The notes beneath the pieces were generated by a model. The model was not told where the DNA came from. It saw nothing but the letters and a program-made list of their open reading frames with translations, and made no database searches. Below are positions 51,211 to 59,962 of a stretch of DNA of 64,000 bases, piece after piece. Source of the stretch: 9FT-COMBO-48-23 sp964400675 (GTDB taxonomy: Bacteria > Chloroflexota > Dehalococcoidia > GIF9 > UBA5629); contig CAYNVO010000004.1 in the NCBI GenBank assembly GCA_964400675.1, positions 1 through 64,000 of the forward strand, read 5' to 3'. Position 1 is the stretch's first letter; the number at the start of each line of letters is the position of its first letter. The position numbers and the translations under genes were made by a program.

Positions 51211-53520
51211 ATGGCAGTAGCTGCGAAGAAGAAACATACCAGGAAGGATACGGTTAACGAGATAATACGAGCCGAGGATAATTGGGAGCCTGTTGGCCAT
51301 ACGCCGATGCCTGAGATTCCAGACTTAAGAAACTGGGATATGAGGCTGATGAAAACCTATAAGCCTTTATATGCGCCTATGTGTGATTTGTGTTGCTTCT
51401 GCACTTATGGCAAGTGTGATCTCACTGGAGATAAGAGGGGAGCTTGCGGCATCGATATTTCCACTCAGCAGGCAAGGGTTGTCCTCCTGGCTTGTTGCAT
51501 GGGAATGTCAGCTCACGGCGGGCATGGCCGCCACGTGCTTCACTATTTGATAGAGAAATATGGCCGAGACTACCCGATTAACCTGGGAGACCAGATAAAT
51601 GTGGAAGCTCCGCATATAAGGACAGTCCTTGGGCTCAAGCCGGAAACTCTGGGCGACCTGGAGAAAGCTCTTGAGTATATGGAGAGCCAGCTTATACACC
51701 TTATCTCATCACTGCACACTGGGCAGGAGGGTTCTGCTCTAGACTATGAGTCTAAGGCCCTTCATGCTTCGATGCTAGACCATGTGGGCATGGAAGTCTG
51801 CGATATTGCCGAGATTGTGGGCTTTGGCTTCCCGGCATCCGTGGCTGATACTCCGCTGGTGGACATGGGCTGGGGGGCTATAGATAAAACGAAGCCAACC
51901 ATTCTTTTGGTCGGTCACAATCCGGTAACGGCTGTTCCCATCGTTGATTATATTAACGAGCACGGGCTGCAGGATAAGGTTGAGGTCGGAGGTATTTGCT
52001 GCACCGCCTTGGAGGTGACGAGGTATAGTGAGAGAGCCAAGATAGTCGGGCCGCTGTCCCGGCAGCTCTACTTCGTTAAAACCGGCTTCGCTGATGTTAT
52101 AGTTACTGATGAGCAATGTATCAGAACAGATATACCTCAACAGGCTGCGAAAGTTGGCTCAGCCTTCATTGCCACAACAGACAAAGCTTCCTACGGGCTT
52201 GAGGATGTCAGCAAGAAAGAAGCCGATGGGATAATTAGAGATATGGTGGACAATGGTAAGCAAACGTTGATATTTGACCCGGATAAGGCAGCCGAGGTGG
52301 CGGTTAAGGTAGCTCTGGAGCTGGCGCCTAAGAGAAAGAAAGAGCTGGTGACACCAGAGCAGGTACCCGAGCTGGCCAAGGACCATCGGCTGTGCAACCT
52401 GTGTAGCCAGGTCTGCCCCAACTTGCTGCCGGTTGGCGATGCTATCGAAGCGGCCAAGAATGGTAACCTTGAGCCACTGGCCGAGGTGTTCAGTAAATGT
52501 ATCGGCTGCGGCAAGTGTGAGCAGGAGTGCCCTCGTCATGTGCCTATATTCAAGATGATGCAAGCTGTGGCCGGAAATGAAACATGGAAAGTGCGAGCCG
52601 GCCGAGGACCGATTATGGATACCGAGATAAGAAAAGTCGGAGCGCCAATTGTTCTCGGTACTATACCTGGGGTGATTGCCATCGTTGGCTGCTCCAACTT
52701 TCCTGAGGAAATCAGTGAGGTAGCTGACATAGCCGAAGAGTTTGCCAAGAGGAAATACATCGTGATGCTTACCGGCTGCTCGGCTATGGCGGTAGCGATG
52801 AAGAAGGACAAAGATGGCAAGACCCTTTATGAGAAATATCCGCCAAACTTTGATGCTGGCGGTGTTCTCAATATTGGCTCTTGTGTGTCGAATGCGCACA
52901 TAACCGGTGCCGCCATGAAGATTGCCAACATCTTCGCTGCCTTGCCTCTGAGGGGCAACTATGAAGTCATAGCCGATTACGTTTTGAACCGGGTGGGCGC
53001 CTGCGGCCTGGCCTGGGGGGCTATGTCTCAGAAGGCGGCGTCTATCGCCACGGGCTGCAACCGGCTGGGAATCCCGGTGGTCTTAGGCCCCCATTCCTCA
53101 AAGTATAGAAGGCAATACGTAAGCCGCAAGGAAGAGGATGATTGGACGGTGATGGACGGTAGGGAGAAAAAGCTGGTAGATACTGAAGAGCCGTCGCCAG
53201 AGCATATAGCCTATGTGGTAGAGTCCAAGGAAAGGGCTATAGTTACCATGGCAAAGCTGTGCATCAGAAAAAATGATACTCCTCAAGGGCGACAGCTGAA
53301 ACTTACCCATTATATCGCCCTCCATAAGCAATATTTGGGAACCTTGCCTGATGACCTTTATCTTTACGTGAGAAAGACTTCGGATATACCTATCTTCTTT
53401 AAAAAGGAAGTACTGGCATATCTGGAGAAGGTCGGCTGGAAGGAGAAACCGGTTCTGAGCTTGCCTACCTTAATCGGGACTTATCCATCAGAGGTGCCTT
53501 TAGATGCGGTTGTCCACTAA
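51211..53520 (+). CDS. cdhA: CO dehydrogenase/acetyl-CoA synthase alpha subunit, archaeal type
   Basis: 769 residues. CO2 + 2 e- to CO at a Ni-Fe-S C-cluster. The N-terminal cysteine set (Cys58, 61, 62, 64, 69, 79) binds the B/D clusters. A two-cluster ferredoxin insert at about 400-445 (CNLCSQVCPN, CIGCGKCEQECP) is found in archaeal CdhA and not in bacterial AcsA/CooS. VGCSNFPEE, GSCVSNAH and NRVGACGLAWG provide C-cluster ligands. AAGGAGG precedes the ATG. Confidence 0.93.
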   Translation: MAVAAKKKHTRKDTVNEIIRAEDNWEPVGHTPMPEIPDLRNWDMRLMKTYKPLYAPMCDLCCFCTYGKCDLTGDKRGACGIDISTQQARVVLLACCMGMSAHGGHGRHVLHYLIEKYGRDYPINLGDQINVEAPHIRTVLGLKPETLGDLEKALEYMESQLIHLISSLHTGQEGSALDYESKALHASMLDHVGMEVCDIAEIVGFGFPASVADTPLVDMGWGAIDKTKPTILLVGHNPVTAVPIVDYINEHGLQDKVEVGGICCTALEVTRYSERAKIVGPLSRQLYFVKTGFADVIVTDEQCIRTDIPQQAAKVGSAFIATTDKASYGLEDVSKKEADGIIRDMVDNGKQTLIFDPDKAAEVAVKVALELAPKRKKELVTPEQVPELAKDHRLCNLCSQVCPNLLPVGDAIEAAKNGNLEPLAEVFSKCIGCGKCEQECPRHVPIFKMMQAVAGNETWKVRAGRGPIMDTEIRKVGAPIVLGTIPGVIAIVGCSNFPEEISEVADIAEEFAKRKYIVMLTGCSAMAVAMKKDKDGKTLYEKYPPNFDAGGVLNIGSCVSNAHITGAAMKIANIFAALPLRGNYEVIADYVLNRVGACGLAWGAMSQKAASIATGCNRLGIPVVLGPHSSKYRRQYVSRKEEDDWTVMDGREKKLVDTEEPSPEHIAYVVESKERAIVTMAKLCIRKNDTPQGRQLKLTHYIALHKQYLGTLPDDLYLYVRKTSDIPIFFKKEVLAYLEKVGWKEKPVLSLPTLIGTYPSEVPLDAVVH

Positions 53521-53541
53521 GGAGATTAGAAAGAGAATTTT

Positions 53542-54237
53542 ATGCGTATTCTGGTAGCTATACAGGGCCATTATGGCCAGAGGATTGCCGATAACATAAG
53601 GAAATATGGGCCGGCTGACTGGAAGGTTTATTCTTACACCTTCTCTCAGGAATTGCCAGCCATAGTCGATGACGCTGATGAGTTTCTGCCCAAAGAGTTG
53701 CCGGAGGCTGATTTACTGATATCTCTAGGCGAGCATGCCGGGGTGGCTCAGATGATTCCTGACATGGTGAAAAAGAGTGGTGCCAAAGCGGTGATTGCCC
53801 CGGCGGATAACCGTGTCTGGCTCCCACCCGGCCTGGCCAAGCAGCTTAAGCGAAAGCTGGAGTCTATGGGTGTGGACATGGTCTATCCGGTTCCCTTCTG
53901 TACTCTGGCAGAGAAGGATAGCCAGAATTCGTATATTAAAGAATTTGCCAGGTATTTCGGCAGGCCGGAAGTAGACATAGAGTTCGATAAGGATAGAATA
54001 AAGCGGGTCGCAGTTATCAGGGGGACTCCTTGTGGCTGCAGCCCGTATGTGGCTGATGGTCTGGTTGGAATCTGGGAAAGGGACGCAGTGGAAAAAGCCG
54101 GGCTTTTGCATCATCAGTACCCCTGCCTGGCAACGATGGGGATGGATCAGGAGTTTGAAGACACCCTGATGCATCGTGGTGGCCTTATGACCAAACTGGC
54201 GATAGAGAAGGCTATTAAGACGGCGAAAGTAACATGA
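53542..54237 (+). CDS. DUF166-family protein within the CODH/ACS operon
   Basis: 231 residues. A Rossmann-like N-terminus (ILVAIQGHYGQRIADNIRKY) and a C-terminal Cys cluster (RGTPCGCSPYVADGL near 165, HHQYPCLATM near 195) match my memory of DUF166, common in methanogenic archaea; some members are annotated as (seleno)proteins, here the codons are normal Cys. No known reaction. Located between cdhA and cdhB, where archaea often place a maturation gene (cooC), so a metal-insertion role is a reasonable guess, no more. Confidence 0.65.
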   Translation: MRILVAIQGHYGQRIADNIRKYGPADWKVYSYTFSQELPAIVDDADEFLPKELPEADLLISLGEHAGVAQMIPDMVKKSGAKAVIAPADNRVWLPPGLAKQLKRKLESMGVDMVYPVPFCTLAEKDSQNSYIKEFARYFGRPEVDIEFDKDRIKRVAVIRGTPCGCSPYVADGLVGIWERDAVEKAGLLHHQYPCLATMGMDQEFEDTLMHRGGLMTKLAIEKAIKTAKVT

Positions 54238-54253
54238 GCAAGGAGGTTTTATT

Positions 54254-54808
54254 ATGACAACGACTTTACCATATCATCGAGTTAATGTATTAACCGGGAC
54301 CAAGTCAGCTAGAATTATCGAAGACGCCAGCGAGTATGCCCACCTGGTTAAACGTGCTGACAGGCCGCTGCTGGTGCTCGGCTCGTGGACTCTTACCACG
54401 ACTCTGGGCGGTAGACTGCTCATAGAGTATGGCGTGGAGATAGCTAAGGCTCTTGATATTCCGATATGCGCTACAGCTCACACCAAAAAGAAGCTGCTTG
54501 AGCTGGGTGTTGAGCCAGCCAGCAGCTATGACACAACCGAGATAGTTAACCATCTCAAGGACCCGGGGTGGCGGGGGGTTAAGAAGGAGGGCAATCACGA
54601 CTTGGTGATGTTTCTAGGGTTCAGGACTGACTTTGGTGGGCAGGCTTTGTCGACCCTGAAACATTACGCCCCGCACCTCAAGACTATGACTTTGTGCAAA
54701 TACTATTATCCACATGCCAGCTATTCTCTTCCTAATATGAGAAAAGACGAGCAGTGGAAGGAATTTCTAGATAATCTAATTACAAATTTAAAGAGTAAGG
54801 AGGCTTAG
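54254..54808 (+). CDS. cdhB: CODH/ACS epsilon subunit
   Basis: 184 residues. The segments RPLLVLGSWTLTTTLGGRLL, ATAHTKKKLLELGVEP and DLVMFLGFRTDFGGQALSTL match archaeal CdhB, which binds CdhA in the alpha2-epsilon2 component and may bind FAD. Bacterial CODH/ACS has no such subunit. GGAGG lies just before the ATG. Confidence 0.88.
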   Translation: MTTTLPYHRVNVLTGTKSARIIEDASEYAHLVKRADRPLLVLGSWTLTTTLGGRLLIEYGVEIAKALDIPICATAHTKKKLLELGVEPASSYDTTEIVNHLKDPGWRGVKKEGNHDLVMFLGFRTDFGGQALSTLKHYAPHLKTMTLCKYYYPHASYSLPNMRKDEQWKEFLDNLITNLKSKEA

Positions 54809-54812
54809 CAAA

Positions 54813-56039
54813 ATGGCAGGAATTTTTCCAGTAGATGTTGGTCCCCAGTATGAAGGCGAGGTAATCAGGAAAGCCGACTTATATGTCGAGTTCGGTGGGC
54901 CGCAAGTGAAGAGCAAATTTGAGTTGGTGACGCTAAAGGGCATTGACGAGGTTGAGGACCAGAAAATTGAGGTCATCGGCCCTGACATCAAAGACATGCA
55001 GGAAGGTGGGAGTTATCCCTTGGGTCTGCTGATTGATGTCGCCGGCGGAAAGCTGGAGAAAGACATGGAGCCGGTGTTTGAGCGAAGGATGCACCTTTAT
55101 GCTAACTACATAGAGGGCCTGTATCACATGAACCAGAGAGATGAAATCTGGATGAGGCTTAACAAAGATTCTTTCAATAAGGGGCTCAATTCGTTTGAGG
55201 AAATAGGCAAGATACTGATCTTCCTTTATACCTCTGAGATAGACATTATCGAGAAAATTGCCATAACTTTCGTTACTGATGAAAAAAAGGTAGAAGAGCT
55301 TCTGGCTGATTCTATAAAAATCTATAACGAGAGGGACGAGAAAGCCAGGGGGCTGAAGGAGGAGGATGTAGAGGAGTTCTATAGTTGTGCCTTATGCCAG
55401 AGCTTCGCCCCGACCCATATATGTGCCATAACTCCAGAGAGAATTGCCAACTGTGGGGCTATCAACTGGTTTGACGGCAAGGCGGCTTATAAGCTCGACC
55501 CTGAGGGTCCAATACAGGAGGTAAAAAAAGGTGAATGCACAGACCCGATCAGGGGTGAATATACGGGAGCTAATCAACTGGCAGCAGAGAAATCAATGGG
55601 AGCTTATACCCGTGTCTATCTTCACAGCGCCTTTGAGTATCCTCATACCTCCTGCGGTTGCTTTCAGGCGATTTGGTTTTATATCCCTGAAGTCGATGCC
55701 TTTGGTCTCGTCCACCGGGATTTCGTCGGTGAGAGCGTAGTCGGTGTGCGCTTCTCTACTATGGCTGCGGATACCAGCGGTGGCAGGCAAGTAGAGGGCT
55801 TCTTGGGCTTGGCGCTGGAGTATCTCCGCTCGCCCAAGTTCCTCCAGGCTGACGGTGGATTGAGGCGGCTGGTATGGGCGCCTAAGGAGATAAAAGAGAA
55901 ATATAAGGACGCCATACCCGCAGATGTGTACGATAAAATAGCTACAGAAGATGACGCTAAAAACGTTGATGAGCTGATTGCGTTTTTGGATAAGGTAGGC
56001 CATCCGTGGGTGAAGGGTGAGGTAGAGCTACCTGTGTAA
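54813..56039 (+). CDS. cdhC: acetyl-CoA synthase beta subunit, archaeal type
   Basis: 408 residues; it lacks the roughly 300-residue N-terminal CODH-binding domain of bacterial AcsB. A-cluster ligands are present: Cys192, 195, 204 and 214 for the cubane (CALCQSFAPTHIC, ANC) and the Cys-Gly-Cys at 281-283 for the distal Ni. It condenses CO, the methyl group and CoA to acetyl-CoA. 4 bp after cdhB. Confidence 0.93.
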   Translation: MAGIFPVDVGPQYEGEVIRKADLYVEFGGPQVKSKFELVTLKGIDEVEDQKIEVIGPDIKDMQEGGSYPLGLLIDVAGGKLEKDMEPVFERRMHLYANYIEGLYHMNQRDEIWMRLNKDSFNKGLNSFEEIGKILIFLYTSEIDIIEKIAITFVTDEKKVEELLADSIKIYNERDEKARGLKEEDVEEFYSCALCQSFAPTHICAITPERIANCGAINWFDGKAAYKLDPEGPIQEVKKGECTDPIRGEYTGANQLAAEKSMGAYTRVYLHSAFEYPHTSCGCFQAIWFYIPEVDAFGLVHRDFVGESVVGVRFSTMAADTSGGRQVEGFLGLALEYLRSPKFLQADGGLRRLVWAPKEIKEKYKDAIPADVYDKIATEDDAKNVDELIAFLDKVGHPWVKGEVELPV

Positions 56040-56040
56040 T

Positions 56041-56140
56041 TTGTCATTGCGAGCGAAGCGCGGCAATCTCTGAGTTTGCCGCGTCCCGATTGCATCGGCA
56101 CTCGCAGTAGCAGGTTGCGAATTGCTAAACAATCTCATAG
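56041..56140. repeat. GTCATTGCGAGCGAAGCG-type dispersed repeat
   Basis: TGTCATTGCGAGCGAAGCGC then GGCAATCTC, followed by a partly inverse GCAGTAGCAGGTTGCGAATTGC-like end (landmarks CACTCGCAG and TTGCGAATTGC). It sits inside the operon between cdhC and cdhE. Related in form to the GTCATTCTGAGCG family. Confidence 0.7.
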
Positions 56141-56150
56141 GAGGAACGAT

Positions 56151-57518
56151 ATGGCGCTAAAAGGAACTGATGTTGTAAAGAAGCTTCCTGAAGGAGGCAA
56201 AAAGAATTGCCGTGAATGTGGCTTTCCCACCTGTTTTGCCTTTGCCATGAAGCTGGCTTCAGGAGGTGTTTCGCTTGATAAATGCCCTTACCTGCCAACA
56301 GATGTCAAGGCTGAACTGGAAGAAGCCCTGGCACCACCTATCAAGTCGGTAACCATTGGCTCTGGCAAAAATGCTCTCGCCATTGGCGGCGAAGAGGTGG
56401 TTTACAGGCATGAGAAGACCTTTGTCCATCAGCCGGGCATTGCACTGCTTATCTCAGACAAGGAACCTGATGCAAAAGTAGATGAGAAGCTGAAGAAGAT
56501 AAAAGAGCTGCAGTTCGCATGGGTGGGGCTGACTCTTACGGCAGATGTTTTGGCACTGCATTTTGAGTCGGGCGATAAGGCCAAATTTGAGGCATTGGTG
56601 AAGAAGGTCTGTGATGACAACGACCTGCCTGTGGTGCTGATGTCCGAAGATGTCGAAGCGTTGCTTTCAGCTCGAAAGATATGTGGTGACAGGAAGCCGT
56701 TGCTTTACTCTGTTACCAAGGATAATATCGACAGGATAATTGCTGGACTGAAGAGCTCGCCGACGCCGGTGGTGGTGAGGGGGCACAGCGTGGAGGAGCT
56801 GATACCATTGACCACTAAGCTGAAGGAGGCTGGCCTCGAGGAGATAGTCCTGGACCCAATCGCCAAGAATATGCAGGAAGCCATCAGAGACCAGACGCTC
56901 ATTCGTCGAGCGGCTTTGAAACAGAACTTCAGGCCTCTGGGTTACCCCACTATTGGGTTTCCCTGCTTCATTGCTAAAGATGAGGTCAGAGAAATTCTGC
57001 TTGCTGCTATGTTTGTGATTAAATATCCGGGTGTTATTGTCCTGTCTGACCTCGACCGATACTCCTTGTTGCCGTTGCTGGTGCAGAGGCTCAATATTTA
57101 TACCGATCCGCGAATACCTATGTCAGTAGAGGAGAAGGTCTACGAAGTACTGGAACCGAACGAAGAATCACCGGTTCTAGTTACAAGTAATTGGGCTTTG
57201 ACTTACTTCATTGTGTCGGGAGAGATCGAAGGCAGCAAAGTTCCGTCCTGGTTGTTGGTTAAGGAGGCGGAAGGGCTTGGTGTTCTGACCGCTTGGGCCG
57301 CGGGCAAATTTTCCGGCGATTCCATCGGACCATTTGTTAAGAAGTCGGGAATTGAAAGTAAAGTAAAGCACAGGAGACTAATTATTCCAGGGAAGGTAGC
57401 CCGCATTAGAGGCGAGCTAGAAGAGGCATTGCCCGACTGGGAAATCATAGTCGGCCCCAGAGAAGCTGGCGAGATACCAGCCTATTTACCGAGTCTAGTG
57501 AAGAAGTGGCAGAACTGA
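56151..57518 (+). CDS. cdhE: corrinoid iron-sulfur protein large subunit (CODH/ACS gamma)
   Basis: 455 residues from the ATG with GGAGG eight bases upstream. The N-terminal [4Fe-4S] domain has CRECGFPTCFAFAMKLASGG and DKCPY; the middle is a TIM barrel and the C-terminal 110 residues bind the corrinoid (VTSNWALTYFIVSGEIEG). The cluster reductively reactivates cobalt. It overlaps the next gene by 13 bp. Confidence 0.94.
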   Translation: MALKGTDVVKKLPEGGKKNCRECGFPTCFAFAMKLASGGVSLDKCPYLPTDVKAELEEALAPPIKSVTIGSGKNALAIGGEEVVYRHEKTFVHQPGIALLISDKEPDAKVDEKLKKIKELQFAWVGLTLTADVLALHFESGDKAKFEALVKKVCDDNDLPVVLMSEDVEALLSARKICGDRKPLLYSVTKDNIDRIIAGLKSSPTPVVVRGHSVEELIPLTTKLKEAGLEEIVLDPIAKNMQEAIRDQTLIRRAALKQNFRPLGYPTIGFPCFIAKDEVREILLAAMFVIKYPGVIVLSDLDRYSLLPLLVQRLNIYTDPRIPMSVEEKVYEVLEPNEESPVLVTSNWALTYFIVSGEIEGSKVPSWLLVKEAEGLGVLTAWAAGKFSGDSIGPFVKKSGIESKVKHRRLIIPGKVARIRGELEEALPDWEIIVGPREAGEIPAYLPSLVKKWQN

Positions 57519-57991
57519 AGCCAGAACTGGCGGATATCCTGACTGCAGACAAGAAGGATAGACGCTATTTAATCTCCCTTCTTCAGCGAGTTCAATATAA
57601 GCTTGGCTATCTTTCAAACGAGGCGATGCTGGCCATTGCCGACTTTCTGGAGATTCCGGAAAGCACGGTATACGGCGTCGCCACTTTTTATAACCAGTAC
57701 CGCTTCACACCTCTCGGCAAGCACCCGGTTAAGGTTTGTGTGGGTACCGCCTGTCACCTGGCTGGGGGAAAGCTTGTCCTTGAGGCCATGGCCAGGGAGC
57801 TTGATATCGAGGTCGGTGGCATCACAACTGACCACGAGTTCAGTCTGGATAGGGTAGCCTGCGTTGGTTGCTGTGCATTGGCTCCAGTTGTGGTAGTCGG
57901 CGATTCCGTCTACCCAAGGATGACGCCCCCGAAGGTGGAGGAGGTCTTGGTGACCGTCAAGCCGGTAAGTCAGGAGCAATCAGGAGCGTGA
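57506..57991 (+). CDS. NADH dehydrogenase subunit E-like (HndA/NuoE) [2Fe-2S] protein
   Basis: 161 residues from a GTG inside the cdhE 3' end. Helical N-terminus (LLQRVQYKLGYLSNEAM), SVYGVATFYNQYRF-type motif (here STVYGVATFYNQYRF) and the four cluster Cys in CVGTACHL and CVGCCALAP. It partners the NuoF-like protein; translational coupling to cdhE suggests a link to the CODH/ACS electron flow. Confidence 0.92.
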   Translation: MAELKPELADILTADKKDRRYLISLLQRVQYKLGYLSNEAMLAIADFLEIPESTVYGVATFYNQYRFTPLGKHPVKVCVGTACHLAGGKLVLEAMARELDIEVGGITTDHEFSLDRVACVGCCALAPVVVVGDSVYPRMTPPKVEEVLVTVKPVSQEQSGA

Positions 57992-57999
57992 TTTATATA

Positions 58000-58034
58000 C
58001 CCTCTCCCTTGATGGGAGAGGGTCAGGGTGAGGG
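58000..58034. repeat. dispersed palindromic repeat, copy 2 (inverse)
   Basis: CCCTCTCCC-TTGAT-GGGAGAGGG, a 9-bp hairpin, followed by TCAGGGTGAGGG; the reverse complement of the element at 25505. Its GGGTG end supplies the ribosome binding site of the next gene. Confidence 0.8.
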
Positions 58035-58045
58035 TGGCACTTTAC

Positions 58046-59947
58046 ATGACCTTTGAAGAGATTCAGAAGCAGGCTAAGGCGGACTGGGACTCCCATTATC
58101 ATGGCGAAGTACCACACATACTTATCGGTACAGCTACCTGTGGCAGAGCTGCCGGTGCACTGCCGGTAGTCGAAGCCTTCAATAAAGAGCTGGCCAAGAG
58201 TAATGCTAGGGCTAAGGTGACCGAGGTCGGCTGTATCGGCCTTTGCTCCTTAGAGCCGCTGGTAACCATAATCAAGCCTGATTCCTTCGCCGTTTGCTAC
58301 AACAATGTAACTCATCAGGTTGTGTCCACCCTCGTTGAAGGCTATGTATTGGGTGAAGACCCCTGTCTCGACCTTGCTTTGGGTACCCTCGACGGCGGTG
58401 ATGGCAAAGCAGTTTACATTCCAGAGCTTTCCAGATTTGAGCATGAATATCGTCTGCTGCTGAGAAACTGCGGTTATATCGACCCGGTTAACATAAACCA
58501 CTACATCGCCAACGGTGGTTACAGCAGTCTGGTTAAAGCTCTGAAGATGGAGCCCGATGCCATAATCGAGGAGATAAAGAGGTCGGGTCTAAGGGGGCGA
58601 GGTGGTGCCGGCTTCCCCACAGGGAGGAAGTGGCAGCAGTGCCGACAGGCTTCCGGCGAGACGAAGTATGTAATCTGTAACGCTGATGAGGGCGACCCGG
58701 GGGCTTTCATGGACCGCGTGGTCCTGGAGAGCGACCCACAACAGGTTATCGAAGGCATGACTATAGCCGCTTATGCCGTCGGTGCTCACGATGGGTTTGT
58801 CTATATTCGGGCTGAGTATCCTCTGGCTATTGAGCGCTTGCAGGTTGCCCTGGAGCAGGCAGAGAAACTGGAGCTGTTGGGCGATAATATTTTGGGCAGT
58901 GGTTTCGGTTTTCATATAGAGATAGCCCAGGGAGCAGGTGCTTTCGTCTCCGGTGCAGAGACGGCTCTCATTATGGCGATAGAAGGGAGACGGTCGATGC
59001 CAAGACCACGCCCGCCATATCCTTCAGAGTCGGGGCTTTGGGACAAACCTACGGTTCTGAATAATGTCAAGACCTACGCCTACGTGCCTTTGATACTGGC
59101 TCAAGGTGCCGATTGGTTCTCCGGCATCGGCACTGAAGGCAGCAAAGGCACAGCCGTTTTCGCTCTGGCCGGCAAGATGGTCAACACCGGGCTGGCGGAA
59201 GTAGCCATGGGCACAACGCTGCACGAGCTTATCTTCGACATAGGTGGCGGCATTCGCGGTGAAAAGAAGTTCAAGGCGGTGCAGATAGGCGGTCCTTCGG
59301 GAGGCTGCTTGCCGGAAAGCATGTTACAGACACCGGTGGATTTCGATTCGCTGCGTAAGGCCGGGGCGATTATGGGATCGGGTGGTGTGATTGCCATGGA
59401 TGAGGACAACTGCATGGTTGATACGGCCAAATTCTTCCTTGACTTTATACAGAAGGAGTCCTGCGGCAAGTGCTCCACCTGTCGCATTGGCACCAAGCAG
59501 ATGCTGGATATATTAGAGGATATTACTACTGGTAAGGGTAAGCCTGAAGACCTGGAGTTGTTGGTTGAACTGGGTGAGGATATAAGGGGTGGTTCACTGT
59601 GCGGCTTGGGCAGAACGGCGCCCAATCCGGCTCTGACCACTATCCGCTATTTCCGCGATGAATACGAGGCTCATATCCTCGAGAAGCGATGTCCGGCGCT
59701 GGTGTGCAAGGAGCTTATCGCCTATTACATTCTACCTGAGAAATGCGAGCGTGGCTGTGAGCATTGTGTTCTCGCCTGTCCGGTAGAGGCAATCCTTACC
59801 AACGAGAAGGGGATAAAGGTAGTCGACCAGTCTAAGTGCACCAAGTGCGGCAGTTGCCAGCTCGTCTGCCCACCGGAATATAACGCCGTCATCCGCCTCT
59901 CCCCACCCAGCCTGGTGCCGGTTTCAGACATTAAGAAGCCCGAATAA
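58046..59947 (+). CDS. NADH-binding subunit, NuoF/HndC-like, with extra iron-sulfur domains
   Basis: 633 residues from the ATG after AGGGTGG; a reading from 58028 starts inside the repeat. An N-terminal thioredoxin-like [2Fe-2S] domain (about 25-105), the FMN/NADH domain (RGRGGAGFPTGRKW, CNADEGDPGAFMDR), the N3 cluster ESCGKCSTCRIGT and a C-terminal 2[4Fe-4S] domain (CEHCVLACP, CTKCGSCQLVC). This is the layout of HndC/HydB. No hydrogenase subunit is nearby, so with NuoE it could exchange electrons between NAD(H) and ferredoxin. Confidence 0.93.
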   Translation: MTFEEIQKQAKADWDSHYHGEVPHILIGTATCGRAAGALPVVEAFNKELAKSNARAKVTEVGCIGLCSLEPLVTIIKPDSFAVCYNNVTHQVVSTLVEGYVLGEDPCLDLALGTLDGGDGKAVYIPELSRFEHEYRLLLRNCGYIDPVNINHYIANGGYSSLVKALKMEPDAIIEEIKRSGLRGRGGAGFPTGRKWQQCRQASGETKYVICNADEGDPGAFMDRVVLESDPQQVIEGMTIAAYAVGAHDGFVYIRAEYPLAIERLQVALEQAEKLELLGDNILGSGFGFHIEIAQGAGAFVSGAETALIMAIEGRRSMPRPRPPYPSESGLWDKPTVLNNVKTYAYVPLILAQGADWFSGIGTEGSKGTAVFALAGKMVNTGLAEVAMGTTLHELIFDIGGGIRGEKKFKAVQIGGPSGGCLPESMLQTPVDFDSLRKAGAIMGSGGVIAMDEDNCMVDTAKFFLDFIQKESCGKCSTCRIGTKQMLDILEDITTGKGKPEDLELLVELGEDIRGGSLCGLGRTAPNPALTTIRYFRDEYEAHILEKRCPALVCKELIAYYILPEKCERGCEHCVLACPVEAILTNEKGIKVVDQSKCTKCGSCQLVCPPEYNAVIRLSPPSLVPVSDIKKPE

Positions 59948-59962
59948 ACGGTCTAATTGGCT

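Noticed and set aside
52159..52899. 246-codon minus-strand frame inside cdhA
   Set aside because: Antisense of a strongly conserved CODH region with no ribosome binding site or recognisable domain.
54018..54050. selenocysteine in the DUF166 protein
   Set aside because: The relevant positions are ordinary Cys codons (TGT, TGC) and no in-frame TGA occurs.
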